Below are positions 1-11,815 of a stretch of 64,000 nucleotides of DNA, piece by piece. A model generated the notes under the pieces. That model made no database searches. It saw only the letters and a program-made list of their open reading frames with translations, and had not been told where the DNA came from. The DNA comes from Rhynochetos jubatus (Eukaryota; Chordata; Aves; Eurypygiformes; Rhynochetidae). Location: the NCBI GenBank assembly GCA_027574665.1, contig CM050672.1, positions 5,564,001-5,628,000 on the forward strand. The letters run 5' to 3'. How positions within the stretch are numbered: position 1 is the first letter of the stretch; the number at the start of each line of letters is the position of its first letter. The position numbers were made by a program, and so were the translations under genes.

Positions 1-138
1 GTGCTAGGTGCTGTTCAAAGAGATGGTCTTTGTCCCAGGGAACATGACGTAACTCTTAAAAAGGCAATGATAGAGGCTGCTAATTATTCATTGTTTGCAC
101 AGGGAATAAGAAAGGTTTATATGGAAGTAACGTATGGG
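1..138 (+). other. Unassigned open frame at the left edge, possible truncated exon
   Basis: Frame 1 is open from the first base to a TAA at 139-141, about 46 codons. It runs into a good splice-donor match (GGGTAAGTG, with GT at 138-139). The translation includes CPREHDVTLKK and AMIEAANYSLFAQG and has a protein-like composition, but I do not recognise the family, and it does not look like GRHL3, the expected neighbour. An open frame of this length arises by chance often enough that this may be nothing. It could also be a fragment of a mobile element. Confidence 0.15.
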
Positions 139-3100
139 TAAGTGTAAGTATCATTAGTAGTAATTATAGTAACTGCCTCTATGATCCTCCTCTGTTATAT
201 TTGAGGCAGACTTCATTTCATAACTACAGGTTTGTCTGCTAAAAAATCCTCTTTCACAACAGACAGCCCAGTGCAAGCCGATGGCTGCCTTCACGTATCC
301 TGCCACTCCGGTCGAGCTGTCTTCCAGCATGGAGCGGTCTCCTCTGGGCTCAGGCGAGAGGAAAGCTGCAGCAGATGGGTGCTAGGTTTCTCTTCTCAAA
401 GATGTTTACCAAGGGCTTTGCACGGAGGGATTTAATCCCAGAAACGCGTGGGTTGTGAGTCATCTCAGGAAAGGGAGAGTGGAAGGCCACGACCCTCCGC
501 GTTTTAGGCAGGCAAAATACTGTCCTGCTTCAAACGAGCGTTGGCTGGGGGAGCGGGGATGCGAGGAAGGGTGTCTTCTGCCTAAACGGTTGTTGCTGGG
601 TAAGGGCAGAATTAAATAGGAAGGCGTGGACTGAAGATAGGGAATGGGATCTCTCATGACGCAAGCATCTTTGTGTAATGGCACAGCCCAAACTGGAGCT
701 CGCAGGCTGCGGCAGTGTCCACCCAGGTTCATCCCCTGCCCCACAGGGAGAGAGGTTTCCTCTGCGGGCCTGAAGAAAGCCAGGAGAACCATGGCTGAAG
801 TGGCTGTTAATCCCTGCTGAGCACATGCAATGGTAAAAGCACTCTGCTCAGGGTGTGCTGGTTGCCGAACCCACGCGGGCGCTGAGGGCGGGTCTGTTTG
901 TCTCTTCAGGGCCACAGAAACCAACAAACAGCGGCAGGGAGAGGAGGTACCGTGGCCGTATCCTCATCACACCCACGCTCCCATGAGTGGCCTTCTTTCT
1001 GCCTAATGAAGTGAGGATTAATTAGAGGAGGTAATGGGCTTCTACGGACGGCATTGTCAAGCGCTGCTTATTGCTGTTTGTTGATTCAGCTAGGCATTTT
1101 GTAATCCCTCACGTTGTTTTGCAGTGACTGCGGGAAACAGAAAAGACACTGAGCTTTCCCAGGTTCAAGACACTTGTGGCGACCCTTTAAATGATGGCTG
1201 ATGCTGGGCAGTACTGAGCAACAGCAATACTCCGACAGTCTCATCCATCTCCAGAAGAATGTTCGTACTGACACACTGGTTATGTAATACTGCTCAGAGA
1301 GAGTGCGATGACTTGCCCAAAAACAGAGTGGGGAGGAAAACCCAGCAGCTTTTGCTTTTCTCCCTGACCCATGCAGAATACAGTACAACCCAGAGCCTGA
1401 CTTTTCTTTGCCCTTTGCCACATCCAAGCTCTTGTACCCATGAGAATGCAGTGTGGAATGGTACGAGCCCTGAAGTAATGGTCAGCATCCACGCAGCCTT
1501 GCGGTGGCAATGCCTCAACACGTAAAGCATCGGCAAGCCGGCCATTGCTGTTCCCATGCTTTCCGTACAATCCTGCTTTGGGCTGGGCCATAAACTAATA
1601 CAGAAAAGGGTCTTCTGAAGATTTCCTTGCAGTATTACTTGGCAAAGGACAAAGTTATTCTCCTGGGGTCAAAATAATTCTTATCTCCCCGGCCAACCCA
1701 CCTGGATGTTAGCAGTCACTCTCCTGTCATGTAGTTCAGCCTGGAGAGGATGAGAAAACATTAGCAGGTTTGAACTGCCACATTTCTGTATCTGGGCTAA
1801 GCAGAACTCAGGGCAGAGATCCAATATTGTCTTTGTGTGTACAAACCCATCACAAAAAATAAATCACCGAGTTCTGATTTTTCTCCTTAGTTCCTTTCAA
1901 GAAAGGTTGGAACTTCACCCATGCACTGGAAATTTGAGGCCCCTTGTAAAACTCCCCCTGAATTTTATTTGCCTGCCCAGCAGGGCAGATGACACATTAG
2001 ATTTCATTTCATTTTCTCAAGACGTGACATTTTTGTTGGCTCATGTAAGGGGAAGGTATCTCATGCCTTTTAAAAGATTTTTGCATGCATGAGCACACCA
2101 CAGAGCAGACAAAGCCTTTGCCCTTCCCATGAGAGATATTTTGAAGAGGGATGTGCTAGGAGGGGGAGACAGGCTTCCTAAGCAGTGCCCATCATGAAAA
2201 GAGAACAATCTTTGTGGTAAGGACAGAGGTTTTGGCCCATTTGCTACTAGATTCCATGAGATCCATGTCAAAAACAACAGCAGGGTGTGAGTAGCTTCCC
2301 CCGTCCCACTGAACAGCCTCTCCAGGCTGGGGTGCCAGAAACTCGGGATTTCAGGTGGAAATGTCCAGGAGAAGACTGGTCAGTAGGTTGTGCTTCTTCC
2401 CTTTTCCTTTTTTCACACCCTCACCCCACAGCTGGGTGGTGCCAGGGAATACACGTAGCTTAATGCTAGCTGCTATGGCTTGGGGAGCAGGCAGCGAGAG
2501 GCACAGACACAGCTGATGGCAGCAGTGCCAGCGTGCCAATATGCCACTGCAGACAGTGGCTGTGTCAGCTGGGACACAGGCTGTTCCTAAAGGACAGGTC
2601 CGGGAAAGCCCTGCCTGCCCTAAGGAACTGGGAAGAATGACTTCCACTCGTGAAGGATGCAACAACAGTTCCTGCATGCCTTCAAACAGGCTGAGCAAGA
2701 CTCCTGCTGAACTATTGCTCCACTCCTTACTGGACGCAGAGGCCTCAGGAACTGTCCCTTTACTTTCACGGTGAAGGAAGATTTGCTCTTTTGAGGTATT
2801 TCCCAATGGTCATGCCAATAGCCTCCTCCGCTCATTGCTTCCTCACTCCTCTCCAAAGTAGCTGAAGGCTATGAAAAATGCTGGAGGTCTAGGGGAGACA
2901 TTTCAGATGGATGCTGAAACTCCTAGAGCTTGTCTACACGGCGGAAATTCAGGGAAATCTAACTGAGTTCATGAATGGTATAACTTAAAATAGGTCAGTA
3001 AAACGGCAATGGACTCTCATGTAGATGCTCCAGGTCAGAATCAGCCTTAATCTGAACTCACTTTCAATTAGTTCACAGTAAATCCAAAGAAGGCGCTTCT

Positions 3101-6100
3101 GATTCTAATTGAGGCTGTATGGACCACTCTAATTGAATGTTAGAGCGTTTACGTAGCTCTCTTCAAAGTCACACTTCCACGACACTGCCAAAAGAAAGCT
3201 TGAACACACGATGGAGTGCAATACGCACTGTTCCCAAACAAGGGGACAGAGAAAAGTAGTGCAAAGTAAGTATGCACGTTTAAAATCTCCTGCTTTTTCC
3301 GAGTTAGCACACTGAACTGCAGAGCCGCCAGCTAACAACGTCTTGCTCTCTACAGGTCACGTCTCTGCCCAGTGCACAACACGCACATCATGTGCCGGGG
3401 TACCAGTGGAAATCCCAGTTCTGGGCCCCACTCCGAGTCTCTGCTGACTTCTCGGGCCACTGCTGGAGCCTTGTCACTGAGCTGCAGTCCCTCCTGCTGA
3501 CCTGGACACGCAGCAGTGCCCACGGCACAGATCAAAGCAGCAGCGGAGCTGGGCAAATGGGCCGAGAGGTAAGAGAAGCCACGAATGGAGCGACACACTA
3601 ATGCAAGCCAAGAGCTTGGAGACATCTGAGCAAAATGACTGTACTAGACCTACTAACAATTGTTCCTTCCAGATTTAAAGAGCTTGCTGTGGAAGAGGTG
3701 TGCTGGGAAGGAGGGTTTCTAGTCACGTGAGTAGGAGTGACGGACCAGAGGCAGCCAGGAAAGAGGATGGGAGTTTGGACCTTCTCGAGGAGGTGGGTGA
3801 GCAGCAGTTCGAGCTCTCAGAGCTGCTGTGCTGTGCCACTGCTCATTGCCACCATCACTTTCACTCGTTTATTAGCAAACGCGAGAGCTCCGCCGCGCTG
3901 CCTGTGGTACACATCCCACCCGAGAGGCAAGACGGAAGGCAAACTGTGCCCAAAAAGGGTACACCGCTCACTCAGGGTCACAAAGAGCACCACGAGCACA
4001 GCTCAGCTCAAAGCCAGGGCTGATGCCTTTTCTGCTAGACCAGACTGCCTCTTTTTTGGATTCATGGGATGAACAGCCTCATTGCTTTGCTCTCGGTGCA
4101 CTTCCTCTGCTCTGTCATAACCATACTCGGGCTGCACTGCACCGAAGTTAATGCCCGTCCGGGTTTTCCTCAAGCCTGGTTATAAAGATCACATGTGACC
4201 ACACCTGCCTCACCTGGCAGTTTAACACTAGACACAGCCTGCACCATCCTGCACAGAAAACTCTATAAGAACCATGTATTTTTAATGCAAACACATTCCT
4301 AGGAGCACAAAGGCACCTGGTGAAGACGTTTCCTCATTGCTGAGTGCAGTGTGCCCAACTGCCATTAGCACTAAAGAGAAATAACAAGAGCCTGGGAAGA
4401 CCCATCCTCTTGGGTGGAGGCTTATCTTAGTGCCAGGTCATCAGAGGAGATTTTAGGGTGATTCTCAGGGATTAAGACCTCCCATTTCAAATCACTGACA
4501 CTTGACATTACCAGAAAGTGAAACCAGGCCACATTAGTACTAAAAGAATCAGAAATATGTGCAAATCCCCTCTCAGCCTTGGCAATGCTCGAGCTCTCAA
4601 TTAACAGAACTCTCGAGCAATTTTTTTGCCTTTGACCATTCCCAAATTGGTTTCTTACAACATCAAAACTGACTCCTGACTTTCTTTCAACTTATCTGAT
4701 AGAGTTAAATGCAAACACCCTGGCAATGCCACTGCATCACAAGAGAGGCTTTGATCATCGGGAACTGCCAACGCACCTTGAAGCGTGTTGAACATATATG
4801 ACTTGGCTGATTGCATCTGCCTGTTTCCATTAAGTGTACCTGCAAGGGAGCCACCCGCGGAGAAGGGCAGCGGGGGGGAATAACCTGGGTTTGGGGTTAC
4901 TGGATACTCCTTGGGGGTTTCCATATGAGGAACGTTGAGTACTTTGTGTTTAGCGTGTCACCCTATTCAGGTAAGCAAAGGCCGGGTGAAAGTGCATTTC
5001 TGACCAAGCTCTTGGCAAGAACTGACCTTTCCACTGTGGTTGTGAATGGAGAAACCTCCAACAGCTCTCCTGGGCTTTGGGTGCTCATGTGAACCCAACG
5101 CATGAGGTTCAGCTCCTTGGAGAGCAGGTGCTACCAGTCCATGCTGGGGATCCAGAGTGCCACGCCGGATACCGCGATCTGGGGATTCATCGCCTCCTGC
5201 ACACGTCTCCCTGCGTACAAAGGCCCTGCCAGTGGAAAACAGCTCTAACACTGCTGGGCAAAGAAGAGCACAGGTTTTAGACTCAGCTTCTGAAGACTCA
5301 GATTAGGGGAGCTGATAGAGACAAATGCTGACGTAGGAGACACGCTGCTGATGAAATGCTATGACACTTTGGCATGAGCTATGTGGGGAGATCTCAGAAA
5401 CCTCCTTTTTGGTAAAATAAAAAGTAACCCGTTTCTATTAGCCTTTTATTTCCTGCTAATGGTTCAGGACTCTTCCCAGTTCTCCTCTGGAGCGTGAAAC
5501 ACCGAGGCCACCTCATTCCCTGCCCTCTGTGAACGTGACTCTGGCTCTGTAGGTTACCTGGGGTGGGGGAGGAAGCAGGGGAGATGAACAATGGAGTGCC
5601 ATGCAGATGATTCTCATTAATTTTGGAAGGAGTTATAAAAAGTGAGCTTTAAAGTCTATCCTAAATGCAAGGATTCAGCTGATTGAGAACTCATCTGCTT
5701 CTATCTCTTGGGTAATCGTGAATACACTTCTGCTGTGTCACTTCAAAGGCTCAGCACAGCTGGGAGGGTTTTCATCAAAGCTTCTGCATGTCTGGGGGAG
5801 GTTTCCCCCCCCATGAATATACATCACTGGAGGCTCCTTTTCCCAGCTTTTCCCATGCCTCTCTCTGATTGATCCTCATTTCATTCAGATGAGCTCTTCC
5901 TCTCTGGATGGCTAAAGGGCAAGAGACAGCTCTCTCCAAAGCTTTCCCACTCGCCTGGATGCCTCTCCGAAGATTTTCCTCTCATCAGAGTGGGGGAGGG
6001 AGGGAGCTGTTCAGACAAGAGATTGAGCCTTTAAATTAAATTCTTGTCATCTGAGGGCTGGTCCTGATAGTAGCGGGGGTGGGAAGCATATTCTCCCAGT

Positions 6101-9100
6101 ATCGGGACTCTGGCCAGATCCTCATCTGGTGTAAAAGTGTGCCAGTGGACTGATCTCAGCAGTCGTGTCATCAAAAGCACAAGCCTTAAAACACTCCCCT
6201 CTCAGCAACGCAGCAGGTTGCTGGGTGAAACCAGCACCATCCTCCATGGGTCTGCCCGGCGGAGTACGTGAGCTCCTCAGACTAGGAACGCTCGCTGAAA
6301 TTGCTCAATTCCCCTCTTTTTCAGTGCGGAGGGAGGGCCGGGCAGCTCGGTGGAATTTCAAACACTCAGCCACCCTCAGCCGGGTTGGGATTTCACAAGA
6401 GCCCAGAGCCTGTGCGCACCCAGCACGTGCAAAGAGCTGGTGGAAATCTGGGCCCCTCTCCCGATCTCAGATGGGAGCTCAGCCCTCCTGGAAATTCTGG
6501 GCCCCGTGCCACTTAGTTACAGCACGTCTCCTGGCTGGTGGCCAGATCAGAGGAGTCTGAACCTCATCGTAGCTCTTCCACCCTCCACCCTCTAATTGCG
6601 TATTCCCTAGGGCCAAATTGACCCCAGCAATTGTCAGGTCAGGACACTGCTGGATGTGCACTCTCTTACACCACTGGCAAAGTTGGCCCGTAGGAATGAC
6701 GTGTTGCTGTCGATGATTGCTTAAAAAAGACCTGTTACAAACCTCCTATGCAGTGCCCCATGGAAAAGTGACAGCCTTGGAGATTATCGATGTGTGCTTG
6801 TCCAGTGAGATTTTCCTCCAACCCAGTGAGAACCCTTGAGCGATGGGGACCCTCTCAGAGCAGGAGAGCTGCACAGCCACCAGCAATCGCCCACCTCCAA
6901 GCTCCACGAGCTCGTGTCCTTACAGCCTCCCGTGCATCCCCTCTTAGCTCTGAGCCCCATCAACCTACATCTTGGACGTTTGCCAGGGAGATCAAACCAG
7001 GCCCCAAGGACATGTCACCCTCATGGGGACTCTTCCAACACCATAACATCTGCTGGCACCTATAAATCCTGTCCTCTACCCTCAGTTCCAGGCTGTAACA
7101 CCCGCCTCCACAGCAAGAGCCCCTCTGGAGGGGCATTCAAAGCCGGGTCAGTTGTGCTGGTGCTGTGTGTGTTTGGGATGCTGCCTTCTCGAAGACAGTG
7201 ATGGGATTTTCCTGCACCAGTCCCCAGAATGGTTAATTGGATCTTGAACGGTTTATCACTTCTTTCAGTGGGGTGTGTGGCTGGATTTACTTTGACACAA
7301 GCCCCTTTCTGAATTGCAAGTTGGCAACAATAAAAGGGAGAAATCTTTAATTAGTTATCTGGCTAATTATCTTTTATGGCACTGTATAGCTTTGGCATCC
7401 AAATACTGCAATGCAAAACATTGCAAACATTCAAACCAAGACTACCCACCCCACCAGGAAGCTGCTGCCACTGGGGGGTTGTGGGGGAATAGCATCTCTC
7501 AGCCTTGGCTGGGGAGCGAGGAAATTCGCGTCTCCCTGTGCCTTGCTCCCGGACTCTCTGCACATCCACCTTCTTCTGATGGTGTTCAAATTAAAGATAC
7601 AGAACACACATGGCTTCCCCATGCCATCCTCCTCCTTCCCAGCATGTGCACTCACTCTACCATGGGGTGAAAGACACGCAAAAGAACACTTACTTCTTCT
7701 TGAAAGGGGCATGTAGAGATCCCTGCACCCCCTGCCATGCAGGGAGAGTTTCACAGGCAGAGCCAGCGTACCGGCACCCCACAGTCCTGAGCCCAGCGCG
7801 AAACCTCTCACATCAGGCAGGGTGACGTCACATCACACAGTGAGGAAATGCTCTCCAAGAGGGATAAGCTCTGAAGCCTGTGGGATGACCCCCAAGAGCA
7901 CAGTTCGGCTCAGAGTACAACAACCAGGTTGCTAGAATTAAGTCTCTCTCTGTTGGAACATGCAGGGTCCCCACCGCTTTTCCCACGCTGATGGGTGAGA
8001 GCAAGGGGTTTCGGGAGGCACAGTGCCCCCAGGACGTTCTTGTGTTGTTCTATCTGCACCTTGTGGGCTAGCACATGTTTGACTCTGTGTGCACTGGAGT
8101 TTCGCCGTTACTGCATGTCCAGGCAAGCTCCCTAACCGCTTTCAGCATGAATAAAAAGGCACTGTAAAGGGGAAGGGACAGGTTTCAGGCAAAGCAAGAG
8201 AAGCAGCATAAAACAGGCCATCAGCTTGAGTCCGCTGGCTCATCAGTACCATCCCACATGCCTGCCCCACTGCGCAGGGAGGCATGGAGGGAAGGGAGAG
8301 TCTGGCTGAGCTCGGGCTGGGATCCAAAGTAAGTCTACTTTGTCGCAGGTCGGACTTCAACTGAGATCTAGTTCACTGCTGTCTTTAATTTACTCGTGGT
8401 AGAAAAGGATTCTACTTGCGAGCAGGCCCAGCTCAAGCAAGCAAAATCAGGGACGATGCTTTGCCCCCTTCCTGTCCCAGTCCGTGTGCCAGGGCAGGCA
8501 ACTCCTCCATCGGCATCACCGTGGCATCCAGTGTGCCTGACTGCAACGGTAACGGTACTGAGGAGAGTCCTCTGACCTGTGACTCCGCGCTGCTTGTGCA
8601 TGTCTGAAACAGCAGGGAAACGCTACACTCGCCTTAGGCAGCTGCTAAGGCCCTGCCTAACCGCCCCTAATGCCTGTCAGAGTACGACGGTCTAATGAAA
8701 CTGTGATGCAGGTACAATCCTTAGCACAAAAGCTGACCTACAGGGTCCAGGTGTCTTCAGAGGATTACTGTGTTCTCCTTACACGCAGGAGCAGACGATT
8801 AAATGCATACGCCCTTTAAATCCTGACCCTTGGATCAGGAACTGAATCAGCTAGAGTTGTGATGTACAGGCAAAGCCCTGAGTTCCTTCAAAAACCCTGC
8901 CCCAGAAGAAGAATAAATGACACGAAATGATTCACAGCACTTGTATGGGGAACATCTTTGGTTTTGTTTTTGCTTTTGCTTTTCATTTTAAGCCTTTTCA
9001 GCCTCAGTTTAAAAAACAAATCAAGCCCATTCTTTTCTCTTCCTCCTGGTGACAGGTTGCCCAGATGCCTGTCTAGGTCAAGGGGACACTGCTGCATTCT

Positions 9101-11472
9101 ATTTTACCATCTGGCATCACCCAACTCTGCAGATTTTTTAACCTCTTAATTCCCAATAGTATTGAGTTCTTTGCTCATCCCATTTTTTCGCCATATTTGA
9201 TCCCTAAACCTTCCCAAATTATTTCCATCAACTCCAAACTCTCAGCAGTCTGTATGTCAGGCTGGTTTCTAAGCACGAAGAGGAAAATACTTCCGCTCCT
9301 GAGCCGCAGAAGATCAGGTGCCCCTAGTTCCAGGTCAGAGCCCAGCCTTCAACAAAAAGATTTTCCAGGGATAGGCAAGAGGTTCAAGTTCACCAAACTA
9401 GTTGAGTAAAGCCGGGATCAGGCTCGCTGCTCAAGGTCCCTGGTGTTTACGGTCTCAGGCTGTCACTTTGATATATCTCCTCATGGAGTGTGTGCCGTGC
9501 GCGCCGCTGCCAAAACCACAGCTACAGCCACGCACGGGGCGGTGGCTGTTTCCACACTCCGCGTTCCTGGATGGTCCGAATGCCTTTGCCGCACAACTCG
9601 TCCCACAGACCTACATAAGCCATGGAGAAAGAAGGGGGAGTTGAGCAGAACTGCCCGAGAGGCGGATGGAAGGAGAGCAGTCCCTGCACCTCACATCCAA
9701 ACCTGTCCTCTGGGTGCAAGAAACTCTGGACAGGGGAGGAAGTTGCAAAAATTGGTGACTTTTGAGTTTGACCATTTTCTGCCCCTCCCCTAAGCGCAGG
9801 TTTCCTTGAAGAGTAGTATATTCTTCACAAAAATTACAAATGGTTTCCAGAGAAAACTTTGGAACTGAGGGAAGTCTCACTGCCAATGCTTTTTGTTTAG
9901 AGTGGGACTAATGAATATTTTCTCTTCAGACACTGCCATGCTCATTCACTTTTCCAAACGGGGTGAAAAATGTTGAAGGAAACAGTCCTCTCCTGCCCTC
10001 GGGTTTAACTTTGCCCAGCTCTGAAGACAGGCCCATACTGCGCCCTTTTGCCACCACAGTTACATCAGCTCCACCACCTCCAGAAACAAAGACATTAAGC
10101 CAAGAAAAGCAAGCTGGCCTGGGTGAAGACTGCACCTCCGCTGGGAAGCTCTGCAGGTCGCTTTCTAAGTCAAAGCCATTGCTTTCCGACTGCCAAGCCT
10201 TGGACTCGCGTCTCTCCATTGCTACAGGGGGTCACCCATTTTTTCTGTGTTCAGTCCCTCTCTGCACACTACCTGCCTACACACCGTGCGGAGAGGGATA
10301 CAGGGCTCCGTTGTGGAGAAACGAGGAATACTACGCGGCGTGTGGGCTGCGCCGTAAGCTGTGAGCACATGTACAGCACCAGCGCATGGGTGGCGGGCTC
10401 AGCTGCCGGAGCAGTGCGAATCGTGCTGCCAGAACTGTCGGCAGCATCACGCCCTTAGTGAAGCAGGGAAGTTAATTAAGTAGCAGGAAAGGAAAGGACC
10501 ATTTAAAGAGCTGAGTCTGAATGACTAAAGGTCTTAGTCACTCATTTACCAACATCTTAGGCAAAAACTCCTTTTAAAATAATTTTAATCTGGATCATGA
10601 TCCTTTAAGAAATGTCTCAATTCATCCAGCAAGAACTACTGGGAAATGTCACTCATTGTCTGAGACTCTCAGTGTCCAGCATGTTTGTGACAACTGCCAC
10701 CTCCTCTCCCCGCCTGCAATGTTCTCGTAGGCTGAGCAAGGATTATGAGAGCTGCTAGAGAATAATTTTTGTCCTGCAGGAATTGAACATTTTCTTTCCA
10801 AAAAATGTTGAGCTGAAACCTTCCACTGTTGCAATAAAAGCCTCCAAAAGCATCTTCCTGTTTCAGCAAGGAAAAAAAAGCTCTTAACATTTTGGAAAGA
10901 AACAAAACTCAACAGCGGAAGGCTCTGCTCGGAGGCTATTTCACGTTTTAAGAAACACAGGATCGGTAGTCCTGTCGGGCTCGCAGCACACAGCACACAG
11001 CTCAGCCCCAACAGCTATGTGGGTGGGGTAAGAGCAAAAGGAAGGAGCTGCGATGACCCCACTTATACTGCCTATAGTTTCAAAAGGTTTCATAAAATCA
11101 AGCCACAGCCCAAACTCTGCCTTCCTCACAAGATTAAGAGTGTATTTCCTGCAGTGTCCCTCCTCAAGAAAGGACGGTATCAGTCTGCCTGACTCAGGAG
11201 AGGTTGCAGGGTTTACCCCATGGTCTGAATCACCTGTTGCACGCAGAGAGGCAAAAGATGGCAAAATCGAGAGAGTCCCCCAGTATCATCGGTATTCCAG
11301 CAGCATGCAAAGGCCCACCTACAGATGAGGTGTTGTACTAGGGAGTGACAAACCCTATCCCGAAGCATTTATGTGCCATATGAGTAAAACAGTGGGAGAG
11401 CGTAGGCGCAGCAGTGTGATTTCCCCCATGACAGAGGGACACCAGTGGCATTATCAAGCCCAGGCCTCACTG
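139..11472. other. Intergenic region upstream of IFNLR1
   Basis: No coding exon could be supported on either strand. Open frames of up to about 155 codons occur (for example 460-927 on the minus strand), but their translations are low-complexity, rich in Ser and Pro, and match no family I know. Several AT-rich stretches with homeodomain-like TAATTA cores stand out from the GC-richer surroundings, near 1,005-1,100, 5,600-5,730 and 7,310-7,440. They are listed as findings. In mammals the corresponding spacer lies between IFNLR1 and GRHL3. Confidence 0.6.
7300..7440. promoter_or_regulatory. Candidate conserved non-coding element
   Basis: An AT-rich island holds two TAATTA-type homeodomain cores (in AATTAGTTATC and CTAATTATC) with two adjoining GATA-like TTATCT or TTATC sites within about 25 bases. 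No reading frame is evident. This is inference from composition and motif spacing only. The known biology of the neighbourhood (GRHL3 is tightly regulated in epithelium) makes an enhancer plausible but does not demonstrate one. Confidence 0.15.
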
Positions 11473-11815
11473 TCATCACAGAATGGTTTGGGTTGGAAGG
11501 GACCTTAAAGATCATCTAGTTCCAACGCCCCTGCCATGGGCAGGGACACCCTCCACCAGCCCAGGTTGCTCCCAGCCTCATCCAGCCTGGCCTTGGACAC
11601 TCCCAGGGATGGGGCATCCACAGCTTCTCTGGGCAACCTGTCCCAGTGCCTCCCACCCTCTGCGGGAAGAATTCCTTCCTGATGGCCCATCTCAATCTCC
11701 CTCTTTCCGTTTAAACCCGTTACCCCTTGTCCTGTCACTACAGACCCTGGTAAAAAGTCCGCCCCCAGGTTTCTTCTCGGCCCCTTCGGGTACTGGAATG
11801 AGAGGCTGCTGTGGA
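11473..11815 (-). mobile_element. CR1 non-LTR retrotransposon, 5'-truncated 3' fragment
   Basis: The left end reads ACAGAATGGTTTGGGTTGG, the reverse complement of the conserved CR1 3' terminus. It is followed by the usual CR1 3' block (gggacaccctccaccagccc and cctggccttggacactccc). The element is therefore on the minus strand with its 3' end on the left. The right boundary near 11,815 is approximate. By eye it is very similar to the plus-strand copy at 19,075-19,672. No intact reverse transcriptase is present. Confidence 0.9.

Noticed and set aside
460..927. Minus-strand open frame of 155 codons
   Set aside because: Ser/Pro-rich low-information translation with no recognisable family. GC-rich DNA gives such frames by chance.
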